Shown: positions 55,667 to 64,000 of the stretch, piece after piece
How positions within the stretch are numbered: position 1 is the first letter of the stretch
Layout of the letters: each line of letters starts with the position of its first letter
DNA from: Streptomyces sp. LX-29
Lineage (GTDB): Bacteria; Actinomycetota; Actinomycetes; Streptomycetales; Streptomycetaceae
Direction: 5' to 3'
NCBI RefSeq assembly: GCF_029541745.1
Contig: NZ_CP089746.1
Location: 7,697,559-7,761,558 of the forward strand
DNA length: 64,000 nucleotides
The notes under the pieces: model-generated
Told to the model about the DNA's origin: nothing
What the model saw: only the letters and a program-made list of their open reading frames with translations
The model's database searches: none
Program-made: the position numbers and the translations under genes

Positions 55667-55783
55667 GGGGCGTCGGCCGGCCGGCCGGGTGGCCTGGTAG
55701 GCGGCCCGGCCGGCTGGCATACGCTGATGCCCGCAGCCGTCGTGCTGTCTGTCATGAGCTGTGTGTCGTACGGAGGCGGAACC

Positions 55784-56818
55784 TTGGCCAGGAAGCGGAT
55801 ACCGGTCATTCTCGTCGCGGGATTCCTGGGATCCGGAAAGACCACCCTCCTCAACCATCTGCTGCGGGAGAGTGGAGGCACGCGGATCGGCGTCATCGTC
55901 AACGACTTCGGGAGCGTCAACATCGACGCCCTCGCCGTCGCCGGACAGGTCGATTCGATGATCCCGATCGAGAACGGCTGCCTGTGCTGCGCCGCCGACG
56001 CCACCGAGCTGGACGACATGGTGGGACGGCTCGCGCGCCCGGCGGCCCGGATCGATGTCATCGTGGTCGAGGCGAGCGGGCTCGCCGAGCCACAGAGCAT
56101 GATCAGGATGCTGCTGGCCAGCTCCGACGACCGGGTCACCTACGGCGGGCTGGTCGAGGTGGTCGACGCCGCCGAGTTCGACCGCACCCGCGAGCGCCAC
56201 CCCGAGCTCGACCGACACATCAAGGCGGCCGATGTCGTGGTGCTCAACAAGACCGACCGGGTGCGGGAGGACGCGCGCCGGCGAGTGTTGGAGGAACTCG
56301 GCCGGCTCGCCCCCGGCACCCCCGTGGTCGTGGCCGAGCACGGGCGGGTGGATCCCGGCTTCCTCTTCGACCAGCGGCCCGCCCCCGTGCGGGAAGAGCC
56401 GTTCCAGCAGCTCTCGTTCGCCGAGCTGTGCGACGAGGGGGACGGGCACGACCACGACGGGCATCTGCACGCCGCCTACGAGAGCGTCTCCTTCGTGTCC
56501 GAGCGGCCGCTGCACCCCCGGCGCTTCATGGAGTTCCTCGACAACCGGCCCGCCGGCCTCTACCGCATGAAGGGGTTCGTCGACTTCGCGGCGGCGGACC
56601 CGACGCGGAAGTTCTCCCTGCACGCGGTGGGCGCGTACCTCCGCTTCCAGACCTCCGGGTGGGCGCGGGGCGAGGACCGGGCGACCCGACTGGTGATGAT
56701 CGGCACCGGCATCGACGGCGCCGCGCTCACCGCGCGGCTCGCGGACTGCGTGGAGCCCGCGCCGGAGACGGTGGACGAGCACCATCTGCTGGGTGTGCTG
56801 CGGTACGTGCAGGAGTAG
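55784..56818 (+). CDS. CobW/COG0523 family GTP-binding metallochaperone
   Basis: A 344-residue G3E P-loop GTPase that delivers metals to enzymes. Walker A GFLGSGKTT spans residues 13-21, the metal site ENGCLCCA (CxCC) is near 62-68, and NKTD is the base-recognition motif; the C-terminal CobW_C domain ends LLGVLRYVQE. A His-rich loop (GHDHDGHLH) suggests Zn. TTG 55784 was chosen because GGAGG lies 8 bases upstream; ATG 55753 and ATG 55725 are in frame too. No Zur-type box is seen upstream. It is a single-gene unit. Confidence 0.9.
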   Translation: MARKRIPVILVAGFLGSGKTTLLNHLLRESGGTRIGVIVNDFGSVNIDALAVAGQVDSMIPIENGCLCCAADATELDDMVGRLARPAARIDVIVVEASGLAEPQSMIRMLLASSDDRVTYGGLVEVVDAAEFDRTRERHPELDRHIKAADVVVLNKTDRVREDARRRVLEELGRLAPGTPVVVAEHGRVDPGFLFDQRPAPVREEPFQQLSFAELCDEGDGHDHDGHLHAAYESVSFVSERPLHPRRFMEFLDNRPAGLYRMKGFVDFAAADPTRKFSLHAVGAYLRFQTSGWARGEDRATRLVMIGTGIDGAALTARLADCVEPAPETVDEHHLLGVLRYVQE

Positions 56819-56959
56819 TCCCCTCGCCGGGGGCCACCCCGCACCGGTTCCGGGTCCAAGGCCCGCGGCACGTCAGCCTTCCGGGCCCGGGTCCGCCGAT
56901 CAGGTGACCTCCGGGGGCCGGGGCTGCGCCCGCGGCACCGGCCGGGGGAGGGTGGGCCG

Positions 56960-57559
56960 ATGCCCCGCGAAGTGTTGCTGATGTCCGTGGTGGGACTGCT
57001 GTGCTGTGTGTCGGCGTGCACCGCCGTGCCGCCGCCCGGGGAGGGCCGGGCCCCTACCGCGGCCACCGTCGCACCGGCCCGTACGGCCACCTCGCCGCCC
57101 CCACCGCGGCCGGCCCCTGACCGGGTCTGGGCGACCGCCGACTCCGGCCCGACCCCGACGCGCCGGCCGGGGCGGGACGGCCCGTCGGCGGCCGCCCCCT
57201 CGACGGCTCCCGCCCCCGGGGCCACGGCCGGCCCCGGGCGCACCGAGGAGACCCCTCCCGCGCCGTCGCGCACCCGTGCCCCGTCCGGGGCGGGAGCCGG
57301 TCAGGGCGGCGCGGGCGGCACCCGCGCCGGGACGCGCTCACCGTCGCGGCCGACGGCCGGCCCCGGCTCCGGCTCGCCTGGCTCCGGAGCGAGCCCCCGC
57401 CCCGGCCGGACGTCCTGGCACGACGGCACCGAGTCATGGGGGCCCACCGTGGCCCCGCGTCCGTGGTCCACCAGGAGGCTGGGCTATCTGTGCGACGCGC
57501 TCGCCTCGGAGCTCGGCTCCGGGGAGATGCGCCTGTGTCGGGAGCTGTACGGCTACTGA
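56960..57559 (+). CDS. Pro/Thr-rich lipoprotein
   Basis: A 199-residue exported lipoprotein. The lipobox CVSAC is near residue 20. Residues 25-155 are Pro, Thr, Ser, Gly and Arg-rich, low in complexity and probably disordered, like a cell-wall spacer. The last 40 residues (GYLCDALASELGSGEMRLCRELYGY) form a small conserved-looking domain with two Cys. ATG 56960 has GGGGGAGGG upstream. Function unknown. Confidence 0.7.
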   Translation: MPREVLLMSVVGLLCCVSACTAVPPPGEGRAPTAATVAPARTATSPPPPRPAPDRVWATADSGPTPTRRPGRDGPSAAAPSTAPAPGATAGPGRTEETPPAPSRTRAPSGAGAGQGGAGGTRAGTRSPSRPTAGPGSGSPGSGASPRPGRTSWHDGTESWGPTVAPRPWSTRRLGYLCDALASELGSGEMRLCRELYGY

Positions 57560-57804
57560 GGGGCTGTCGACAGCGGACCGGGGGGATCGCGGCGTCCGGC
57601 CGCGGCGCGGCGCGGCTGCTTCCGGCCGCCGCCCCGTACGCTGAACCGACTCGGCCCGAGGCGCCCCGCGGGCGCCGCCGCCCGGGGCTCCGTGGATCCG
57701 CGGTCGCGACGCGGCGGGCACCGCGCGCCGCACGGTGGCTCGGTGACGAGTCGTTCGGCCCCGTCGTTGAGACATTCCAGCGGACCGGGAACAGGAGGCG
57801 TGGC

Positions 57805-58065
57805 ATGGAGCGGTACGACACGTACGAGCTGGTGTTCACCAAGTCGGACGAGGCGGACCGGGAGAACGGTGGAGACCGGGCCACGGAGGACGTGGTCGTG
57901 GTGCGCCGCACCGACGCGCGCGGCCCGGGCGGCCATCCCATCTACACCGACGACACGGGGATCCTGCGAGCGGAGATCAGCGATCGCGCCGAGGTCCGGA
58001 TGCTCGCCAGCGGCGGGCACCAGAGCTATGCGACGCCGGTGCGGGCCCGCCCCGTCACCCGGTGA
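57805..58065 (+). CDS. DUF6296-like small protein
   Basis: An 86-residue protein I associate with the streptomycete DUF6296 group, from MERYDTYELVF, EDVVVVRRTDARGPGGHPIYTDDTGILRAEISDRAEVRMLASGGHQ. It appears to be a small beta-rich soluble protein with no known function. ATG 57805 has AGGAGG at 9 bases upstream. It precedes the PRC-barrel gene by 100 bases. Confidence 0.75.
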   Translation: MERYDTYELVFTKSDEADRENGGDRATEDVVVVRRTDARGPGGHPIYTDDTGILRAEISDRAEVRMLASGGHQSYATPVRARPVTR

Positions 58066-58165
58066 CCTTCCGGGCGCCGACCACTCTCACCCGCTTGGAC
58101 GAGATCCACGAGGCGGGCGCCCCGCGTTGACAGGTGGAGGGGTCCGCGACGGCGAAGGGGCTGTG

Positions 58166-58522
58166 GTGTTCGAGGTCAGCGACATCCGCGAGTGGCGCGG
58201 GCACGACGTGCTCGACGTCGACCGGCATCGGATCGGCGAGCTGGAGGCGGTCTACGTCGACACCGCCACCGACCAGCCGTCCTTCGCGACCGTCATGGTC
58301 GGCATGGTGACCCGGCGCCGGCTGGTGTTCGTCCCGTTGGCCGGCGCCACCGTCGGACCGGGCTATGTGCAAGTCGACCATCCGAAGAAGCAGGTCAAGG
58401 CGGCCCCGTCCATCGACGTCGACGGCGAGCTGCCGGCCGAGGAGGAGGCGGCGATCTTCGCCCACTACGAGCTCGACTACCAGCCCGGCGCGGGCGGCGA
58501 ACGCCGCATGGCCCGCCGCTGA
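58166..58522 (+). CDS. PRC-barrel domain protein
   Basis: A 118-residue protein with an N-terminal PRC-barrel (VSDIREWRGHDVLDVDRHRIGELEAVYVDTATDQPSFATVMVG), a small beta barrel first described in photosynthetic reaction centres and the RNA-processing protein RimM. The C-terminal part (ELPAEEEAAIFAHYELDYQ) is common to streptomycete members. Such proteins often bind membranes or stress factors. GTG 58166 has AAGGGG upstream; GTG 58163 is adjacent. It precedes a small membrane protein. Confidence 0.87.
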   Translation: MFEVSDIREWRGHDVLDVDRHRIGELEAVYVDTATDQPSFATVMVGMVTRRRLVFVPLAGATVGPGYVQVDHPKKQVKAAPSIDVDGELPAEEEAAIFAHYELDYQPGAGGERRMARR

Positions 58523-58591
58523 CCCAATTCCTTTTCCCCTTCCTCCTCCCCCCTCCGCGACCCTACGACGGGACAGGTGACGGAACCCCCG

Positions 58592-58759
58592 ATGACCCTC
58601 TTCCTCCTACTGATCATCGTGGCCATCGTCCTCGGCATCATCGGCGCCACCGTCGAGGGCCTGTTCTATCTGCTGATCATCGGCATCCTGGTCTTCCTCG
58701 TCGATCTGGTGCTGGCCGGTATGAAGCTGGGCCGCCGCCGCTCGAAGCACCCCCGCTGA
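58592..58759 (+). CDS. small hydrophobic membrane protein
   Basis: A 55-residue protein with two membrane helices covering almost all of its length (LFLLLIIVAIVLGIIGATV and LFYLLIIGILVFLVDLV), ending in a basic tail. ATG 58592 was chosen; GTG 58577 would add 5 residues. The gene follows the PRC-barrel gene by 69 bases on the same strand. No function is known. Confidence 0.72.
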   Translation: MTLFLLLIIVAIVLGIIGATVEGLFYLLIIGILVFLVDLVLAGMKLGRRRSKHPR

Positions 58760-58834
58760 CCCGCCGGGGCACGGCACGACCGACCGTCGCGCGGGACGCC
58801 TCGGCCGCCCCGGACGTCCCGGACGCCTCGGCGG

Positions 58835-61081
58835 TCAGTGGTGCTCGACGATGCGCGCGATCAGCAGCGCGACGTCGTCGTGGCCGATCGGCCCGCGCAG
58901 CCGCCGCAGCAGCACGTCGCAGGTCGCCTCCAGCGGCCGGTACGGGTCGTCGAGCAGCTCCAACAGGGTGTCCAGCCGGGTGTCGATGTCCTGGTGCCGG
59001 GTCTCCACCAGACCGTCGGTGTAGAGCACCAGCTGATCGTCGGGGGCCAGCCGGAGGGTGGTGGTCCGGAACGGGGCCCCGCCGGTGCCCAGCGGCGCGC
59101 CGATGGTCAGGTCGAGCAGCCGCGACGGCCGGCCGGGGCGCACCAGGGCGGGCGGCAGATGGCCCGCGGAGGCGACGCGACACAGCCCGCGATGGGGGTC
59201 GTAGACGGCGTAGACGCAGGTGGCGAAGGAGGGCTCCAAGCGGGTGATGATCTTGTCCAGGTGTCGCAGCAGCCGGGCCGGGTCGAAGTCCAGCTCGGCC
59301 AGGGTCTGGGTGGCGGTGCGCAGCCGGCCCATGGTGGCCGCCGCGGTGATGCCGCTGCCCATCACATCGCCGACGACCAGCGCGGTCCGGTCCCCGGCCA
59401 GCGGAAGGACGTCGAACCAGTCGCCGCCGACCTCGGCGGCGGCCCCGGCCGGCTGGTAGCGGGAGGCGACCTCCAGGCCCGCCCGGCGCGCCGGGGCCTG
59501 CGGCAGCAGACTGCGCTGCAGGGTGACCGCGGTGTCGCGCACGCTCTGGTACCAGCGGGCGTTGTCGATGCACACCGCCGCGCGGGCGGCCAGCTCGCTG
59601 GCCAGGACCACGTCGTCGGCGTCGAAGGGCAGCTCGTTGCGGGCCCGCTTGAGGTCGAGCGCCCCGAGCACCTCGCCGCGGGCGATCAGCGGCACGGCCA
59701 GATAGGAGTGGACGCCGGCGGCGGCCAGCAGCCGGACCGCCTCCGGGTCGCGGGCGATCCGGGGGAGGTCCGCCTCCCGCACCCGGGGGACGTGGATCGG
59801 CCGGCCCGTCAGCACGCACTGGGTGACCAGCCGGTCGGCGTCGTACTTCGCCAGCTCGCCGGGCGGGTCGGCGGCCCGGACGGCCTCGGTGGGGTAGGCC
59901 GCGGCCAGGGCCAGCGCCCGGAAGATGGCCGGCCCGCCGCCGGGCACCAGGTTGGCCCTGCCGGACAGCACGGCGTCCAGCACGTCCACCGCCGCCACGT
60001 CGGCGAGCTCCGGCACGGCCACGTCGGCCAGCTCGCTCGCGGTCTGCTGGAGGTCCAGCGTGGTGCCGATGCGGGCCGAGGCGTCGGCCACCAGGGCCAG
60101 CCGGTGCCGGGCGCGGGTGGCCTCGGTGGCCGCGCGGTAGCGGGCGGTGACGTCCAGCAGGGTGATGCACAGGCCCAGCACATGCCCGGAGGCGTCTTCC
60201 AGCCGGAAGTACGACACCGACCAGGCCCGCACCTCCTGCTGGCCCGGGGGGCCGGGCGCCGCCGCCCGTCGCTCGTCCGGGCCCGCGCTCTCCGGCCCGG
60301 CGCCCTCGTCCGGGCCGGTCCGGGGCCCCGCACCCGCCGGGGCGACGGTGTCACCCGCCGGTGGGACGGTGTCCGTGGGCGGTGGGACCGCGGCCGGCGG
60401 GACGGCGTCCGTCGCCGGGCCCAGGGTCTCCTGGGCCAGCAGCGGGTCGCCGCTGGCCAGGACCCGCCGCATGGCGGACTCCAACACATCCGAGTCCAGG
60501 AACGGCAGCATCTCCAGCACCGGCCTGCCGATCTGCTCCGCGACCGGGACGCCGTTGAGCCGCTCCAGCGCCGGGTTGACGGCCACGCAGCGCAGGTCGG
60601 TGTCGACCACGGCCATCCCGGCGGGGGACTGCGCCACCAGCCGTGCCGACAGCGCCAGGTCCCGTTCCATCCGCTGCACCGTCGACCGATCGGTCGCCAG
60701 TCCGAGCGCGTAGACGTCTCCCCGGTCGTCGACCAGCCGCATGTTGCGGAACTCCACCAGCCGCGTGGAGCCGTCCCGGTGTTGCAGAGGGAAGATCCCC
60801 GCCCAGGTGTCGCCCGACATGACCTGGGAGAACAGCTCCAGCACGTCGGGAAAGTGCTCCTCGGTGACCAGCAGCCGGGCGGCGAACCGGCCCAGTGCCT
60901 CGTCGGGGGTGTAGCCCAACAGCTCCTCGGCCTGCGGGCTCCACAGCACGATCCGCCCGGCCGCGTCCAGCACCACCGCGGCCATGCCCAGCACATCCAG
61001 CAGCTCGCTCCGGTCGGGGGCGCCCGCGTCCGTCCCGCCCGGCGGACCGGGGCCGGGCCGGAACGCGTCGCTCGAACCCAT
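58835..61081 (-). CDS. PAS-PAS-GAF-SpoIIE family protein phosphatase
   Basis: A 748-residue sensor phosphatase. A first PAS domain (about 30-145, with VVLDAAGRIVLWSPQAEELLGY) is followed by a second (about 165-340) interrupted by a Pro-rich linker (TDTVPPAGDTVAPAG...). Next is a GAF domain (about 365-500) and a C-terminal PP2C/SpoIIE phosphatase (about 530-748: EVGGDWFDVLPLAGDRTALVVGDVMGSG, QLVLYTDGLVE, GHDDVALLIARI). It should dephosphorylate an anti-sigma antagonist, but no antagonist, anti-sigma or sigma gene lies nearby. ATG 61081 has AAGGAG upstream. Confidence 0.95.
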   Translation of the reverse strand: MGSSDAFRPGPGPPGGTDAGAPDRSELLDVLGMAAVVLDAAGRIVLWSPQAEELLGYTPDEALGRFAARLLVTEEHFPDVLELFSQVMSGDTWAGIFPLQHRDGSTRLVEFRNMRLVDDRGDVYALGLATDRSTVQRMERDLALSARLVAQSPAGMAVVDTDLRCVAVNPALERLNGVPVAEQIGRPVLEMLPFLDSDVLESAMRRVLASGDPLLAQETLGPATDAVPPAAVPPPTDTVPPAGDTVAPAGAGPRTGPDEGAGPESAGPDERRAAAPGPPGQQEVRAWSVSYFRLEDASGHVLGLCITLLDVTARYRAATEATRARHRLALVADASARIGTTLDLQQTASELADVAVPELADVAAVDVLDAVLSGRANLVPGGGPAIFRALALAAAYPTEAVRAADPPGELAKYDADRLVTQCVLTGRPIHVPRVREADLPRIARDPEAVRLLAAAGVHSYLAVPLIARGEVLGALDLKRARNELPFDADDVVLASELAARAAVCIDNARWYQSVRDTAVTLQRSLLPQAPARRAGLEVASRYQPAGAAAEVGGDWFDVLPLAGDRTALVVGDVMGSGITAAATMGRLRTATQTLAELDFDPARLLRHLDKIITRLEPSFATCVYAVYDPHRGLCRVASAGHLPPALVRPGRPSRLLDLTIGAPLGTGGAPFRTTTLRLAPDDQLVLYTDGLVETRHQDIDTRLDTLLELLDDPYRPLEATCDVLLRRLRGPIGHDDVALLIARIVEHH

Positions 61082-62880
61082 CCGGGCACTCCTTCCGCCG
61101 GCCGCCGGGCGGCAGCCGGGTGCTGTCCGCGGGTGCCCGCACGGTCCCAGCCGCTCCTCGGACAACGGGCGTCTCCATCGTCCCTCCACACCCTGGTGCC
61201 ACGCAGCCCGTGCGGTGCGGGGGTGGAGCCGTCGGAATGACGACGGCGAGACACCGACCACCGACCGGAGGCGACCGCGTGACACCGCCGCCGGCGCTCC
61301 GGTGGGCGATCGACGGTCGGCTGGAGGGTGCCCGGCGGGGGCACAGGAGACATCGCCCGGTGTCCGACCGGCGGTTCACGGCACGCCACGGCGGACGGTG
61401 CGCCCCCCGCCGGCGGCCCGGCCGCGCGACGTACGACGGACTACGGCATGCTGAGGAGCTCGCCTGGCCGGTGGGCACCCGCATACGCCGTATGTGCGCT
61501 GCGCCCCGCGGAGGAGCCGTGCCCGCTCACCGTGATGGGGCGGGGAAATGACCGCGGCTGCCGCGGAGGCTTACGACCCGGTGGGCCGACGGGGTGATAA
61601 ATCAGAGCCGCCTGGACGGGCGGTCTCCGGGGAAGTCGATGTGCGTCCAGGATATGCGCGGCGGCGTAGTTCCCGCTATACGTCGCGTCCGTGATTCTCG
61701 GCGAGTTCCACGGTCCGAGGCGATGGCTCGCCCATTCGGAGAACTGGGCCGGTATCGCGGCCCCGCGGGACCTGATGCGCGACCGCGATGTACGGCGCGG
61801 ATGCGGGGCCGGGATGCCTCGTGATGGTCGACCAACGATGTGGCCGAAAAGATCCAGGAAACCCCCGTCACGGGCCGCTCTTCCGGCTTCCGCGGCGTCA
61901 GGCGTGCCGAGCGGCGCGTTCACATCCATCACCGGGGGGCGGGCCCGTCACTCGCGGGGGCGGAGACCCGCCACCAGGGGGTGAGGTTGACCCGCCACCC
62001 CGTATAACGGCCGGTCACCCGTGCATAGGCCATCGGTCCTCGGGCCCCGCGGCGGCGTCCGTCCTCTCCTTGGACGACGGGCTCGCCGCGACCAGGGGAG
62101 GGCCGCCGGGGTCACCGGGGGCGCGGCCCCGGCGGGTCGTGCCGCGGGGTCCGGTCCGACGCCCGGGGTCGGCCTCGCGTGGGCCATGCCACGGGGGCTT
62201 TGCAATTCCTTGTGCGGAGGCCGCCTTCTTCCCCGATGAAGGAGCCCGTTCTTCCCCGTGGAAGGAGCCCGCTCTTCCCCGATGAAGGCGACCGTTCGAC
62301 CGTGACTGAGCATCTCATCAGTTTCCGGGTGCGGTCCTGCGGTCGGTTCCCGGAGGTCGCGGAAGCGACAGTCCGGTGCCGGTCGCCAAGCGGTGGAGTT
62401 GCCCGCGCTCGCCGCCTCGAACAGCGACGCGAAGTCGCCTCGATCCCCCCGGTGCCGTGCGGAATTCGCCGCACCGCCGCGCCGTCGTGGAACTGGGCGT
62501 GAAGTGCCGGTAACTCCAAGGTCGTTGAGAGTGCAACGGACCAAGGTGAAAACAATCCCGTGGCTCCCCGAGTCCGGCGTCCGTGGCCGAAGTGAATCAA
62601 TTCCACCGCGGGGAAGCGTACGTAGCCACTTGCCGATCACTGGAGTCCCGCCTCACTCCGCCACGAGGCCGACCGGCGCCGTGCGCCCCCACCCCTCCGC
62701 GCGCCCGTCGGTGCGCATATGACGGAGCATCAGTCCCCGTGCGGGTGGCGACGGATGGCGCACGGCATGACGTGAGGCCCCTTGCGCCTTGTGACCTGCG
62801 CGGCGTGGCTGCGGTACTCGTCATGTCCGCCGGGACCGCCGATGGACGAGAGACCCGCCGTAGTGGAGAGGAACAGGCCC
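61082..62880. other. 1.8-kb region with no supportable gene
   Basis: The stretch between the SpoIIE phosphatase (starts 61081, minus strand) and the Rpf-like gene (starts 62881, plus strand) has open frames but none with streptomycete codon bias, a good ribosome binding site or a recognisable family. The 61600-61800 and 62300-62660 stretches are less GC-rich than normal genes here. The divergent promoters of both flanking genes must be in it, as may a long Rpf leader. A three-unit palindromic repeat is at 62226-62294. Confidence 0.5.
62226..62294. repeat. 23-bp tandem repeat x3 with short palindrome
   Basis: Three units of exactly 23 bases (62226-62248, 62249-62271, 62272-62294). Each carries CTTCCCCG-(A/T)(T/G)GAAG, and the middle one is a perfect CTTCC-CCGT-GGAAG hairpin. 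It lies about 590 bases before the Rpf-like gene in the non-coding region. Confidence 0.85.
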
Positions 62881-64000
62881 ATGGCCGCACGAGAGAGTGA
62901 CCGCCGTTCCGCATCGCCCAGCAGCCGCGTCTCCCCGCTGGTCACCGCCCTCACCGCCGGCGGTGTCGGCCTCGCCCTGCCGATCCTGCTCGCCGGCGCC
63001 GGCCACGCCGCGTCGGTCGGCACCTGGGACAAGGTCGCCGAGTGCGAGAGCAGTGGCCGCTGGCACATCAACAGCGGCAACGGTCACTACGGCGGGCTGC
63101 AGTTCTCGCAGAGCACCTGGGCGGCCTACGGCGGTCGGGCCTACGCCCCACGGGCTGACCTCGCCAGCAAGTCCCAGCAGATCAGCGTCGCCGAGGTGGT
63201 CCTCGCCAAGCAGGGCCCCGGGGCGTGGCCGGTCTGCTCCGTCCGGGCCAACCTGACCCGCGGCGGCGAGCAGCCCGCGGACGCCGGCCATGCCGAGGGT
63301 CGGGACCGCGGCTCGCGCGGCGGCTCCGGCGCCTCGCGGCCCGGACCGGAGTCCTCCGACGGCGGCGCCGGCAAGCGGCCCCAGCCGGCCCCCAAGCGCT
63401 CGGCGTCCGGGACGTACACGGTGGTCAACGGGGACACGCTGTCCGGCATCGCGCTCCGCAACGACGTCAGCGGCGGCTGGAAGACGCTGTACAACGCCAA
63501 CCGGGACACCATCGGCGGCGATCCCGGACTGATCCTCCCCGGGCAGCGGCTCGGCATCCCCTCCGGCGGCTCCTCCTCGCGGGTCACCGGGACGGCGCTG
63601 AACGGCGGCACGGGCACCGGGCAGCCCGACGGGGGAGCGCCCACCGCGGCGCGCGCCGCGACCGCCGGCACCACCAGGGACTCCGCGAAGACCGACGATC
63701 CGGACGTGCCGCGCCCCGCCGCCGGCAGCCATGTCACCCCGGTCCAGGCCCGCGTCACCACGCCGTACGGCGTCGGCGGCTCGAACTGGTCCAGCGGCCG
63801 GCACACCGGGGTGGACTACGCGGTGCCCGTCGGCACCTCGGTCCGCGCCATCGCCGGCGGCCGGGTGGTCTCCGCGGGCTGGAGCGGCGCCTACGGCTAC
63901 GAGGTCGTCATCCGCCACGCCACCGGCGTCTACAGCCAGTACGCCCATCTGTCGGCGCTGAACGTGCACAGCGGACAGATCGTCGCCGGCGGGCGCACCA
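62881..64000 (+). CDS. transglycosylase (Rpf-like) with LysM and M23 peptidase domains, partial at window end
   Basis: The first 373 codons are visible; no stop occurs. A signal sequence (about 1-45, LPILLAGAGHAAS) leads into an Rpf-like lytic transglycosylase (46-120: GTWDKVAECESSGRWHINSGNGHYGGLQF, Glu56 the likely catalytic acid). A Gly/Ser-rich linker precedes a LysM domain (about 177-228: YTVVNGDTLSGIA) that binds peptidoglycan, another linker, and an M23 metalloendopeptidase (about 295 onward) with the Zn motif HTGVD (His308, Asp312) and His356 in YAHLS. It should cut cell-wall glycan and peptide in growth or spore germination. ATG 62881 has GAGGAA upstream. Confidence 0.93.
   Translation, partial: MAARESDRRSASPSSRVSPLVTALTAGGVGLALPILLAGAGHAASVGTWDKVAECESSGRWHINSGNGHYGGLQFSQSTWAAYGGRAYAPRADLASKSQQISVAEVVLAKQGPGAWPVCSVRANLTRGGEQPADAGHAEGRDRGSRGGSGASRPGPESSDGGAGKRPQPAPKRSASGTYTVVNGDTLSGIALRNDVSGGWKTLYNANRDTIGGDPGLILPGQRLGIPSGGSSSRVTGTALNGGTGTGQPDGGAPTAARAATAGTTRDSAKTDDPDVPRPAAGSHVTPVQARVTTPYGVGGSNWSSGRHTGVDYAVPVGTSVRAIAGGRVVSAGWSGAYGYEVVIRHATGVYSQYAHLSALNVHSGQIVAGGRT

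Noticed and set aside
55684..55783. Zur box before the CobW gene
   Set aside because: No TGAAAAT-type palindrome could be seen by eye.
61240..61551. Open frame on the + strand upstream of 61600
   Set aside because: Poor codon bias and no start signal; probably chance.
61441..61932. A 163-codon minus-strand open frame in the gene-free region
   Set aside because: Arg/Pro-rich, no ribosome binding site, codon third positions not GC-biased, no recognisable family.
62300..62880. c-di-AMP (ydaO-type) riboswitch expected before an Rpf-like gene
   Set aside because: The conserved blocks I know of (for example a CAGCTAACC-like end) were not found by eye. An Rfam RF00379 search would decide.

Overview
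The window is high-GC actinobacterial DNA and looks like a Streptomyces chromosome. Coding frames end codons almost always in G or C, GTG starts are common, and many genes belong to streptomycete or actinobacterial families: DUF2795, DUF5133, DUF6397, the SCO2583/SCO2584 N-terminal domain, family 2B encapsulins, an orphan roadblock protein and an Rpf-LysM-M23 protein. I saw no tRNA, rRNA, CRISPR array, insertion sequence, prophage or biosynthetic gene cluster.

Layout. 0-6.7 kb: the 3' part of cytochrome oxidase subunit I (ctaD) with a coupled small membrane protein, a baeRF-type protein, a DUF2795 protein, an SDR, then a poorly conserved patch with a GPYA-repeat protein coupled to a broken glycosyltransferase-9 gene and a DUF5133 protein. 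6.7-12.9 kb: two tandem family 2B encapsulin shell genes behind a secreted phosphodiester glycosidase, then a secreted PLC/GDPD-like enzyme and an acetyltransferase. 13.1-24.4 kb: xylulokinase, a SWIM zinc-finger/SNF2 helicase pair with overlapping reading frames, hypothetical proteins, a methyltransferase coupled to an NCS1 permease, and an F420/FMN-type oxidoreductase. 24.5-33 kb: roadblock and DUF6397 genes, an iron-box-controlled siderophore-binding lipoprotein, an NmrA-like reductase, two unknown proteins, a LysE exporter and a long-form GAPDH.

33-49.5 kb: thioesterase II, a DUF3516 helicase, a DUF457 membrane hydrolase, a heterodimeric ABC exporter with one degenerate nucleotide site, an L,D-transpeptidase-like lipoprotein, a GH109-like oxidoreductase, a divergent MarR/ABC exporter pair, a class III CoA-transferase and an acetylxylan esterase-like hydrolase. 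49.6-64 kb: a divergent NTF2-like/HxlR pair, a complete polar amino acid ABC importer, a leaderless Rrf2 regulator, a 2-hydroxyacid dehydrogenase, a CobW-family GTPase, small envelope and unknown proteins, a PAS-PAS-GAF-SpoIIE phosphatase, a 1.8-kb region with no gene I can support, and the start of the Rpf-LysM-M23 protein, which runs off the window.

Most genes are housekeeping or accessory singletons. The clear functional units are the ABC importer, the ABC exporter pair, SWIM/SNF2, methyltransferase/permease and the encapsulin pair. Two things stand out. One is the encapsulin shell pair with no recognisable cargo gene beside it. The other is a recurrent pattern in which short tandem duplications (6-49 bp units, each locus different in sequence) lie at or across the 3' ends of at least nine genes. 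The same kind of repeat also appears as low-complexity protein segments and upstream arrays. Where exact start codons were ambiguous, the choice is explained in the entry.
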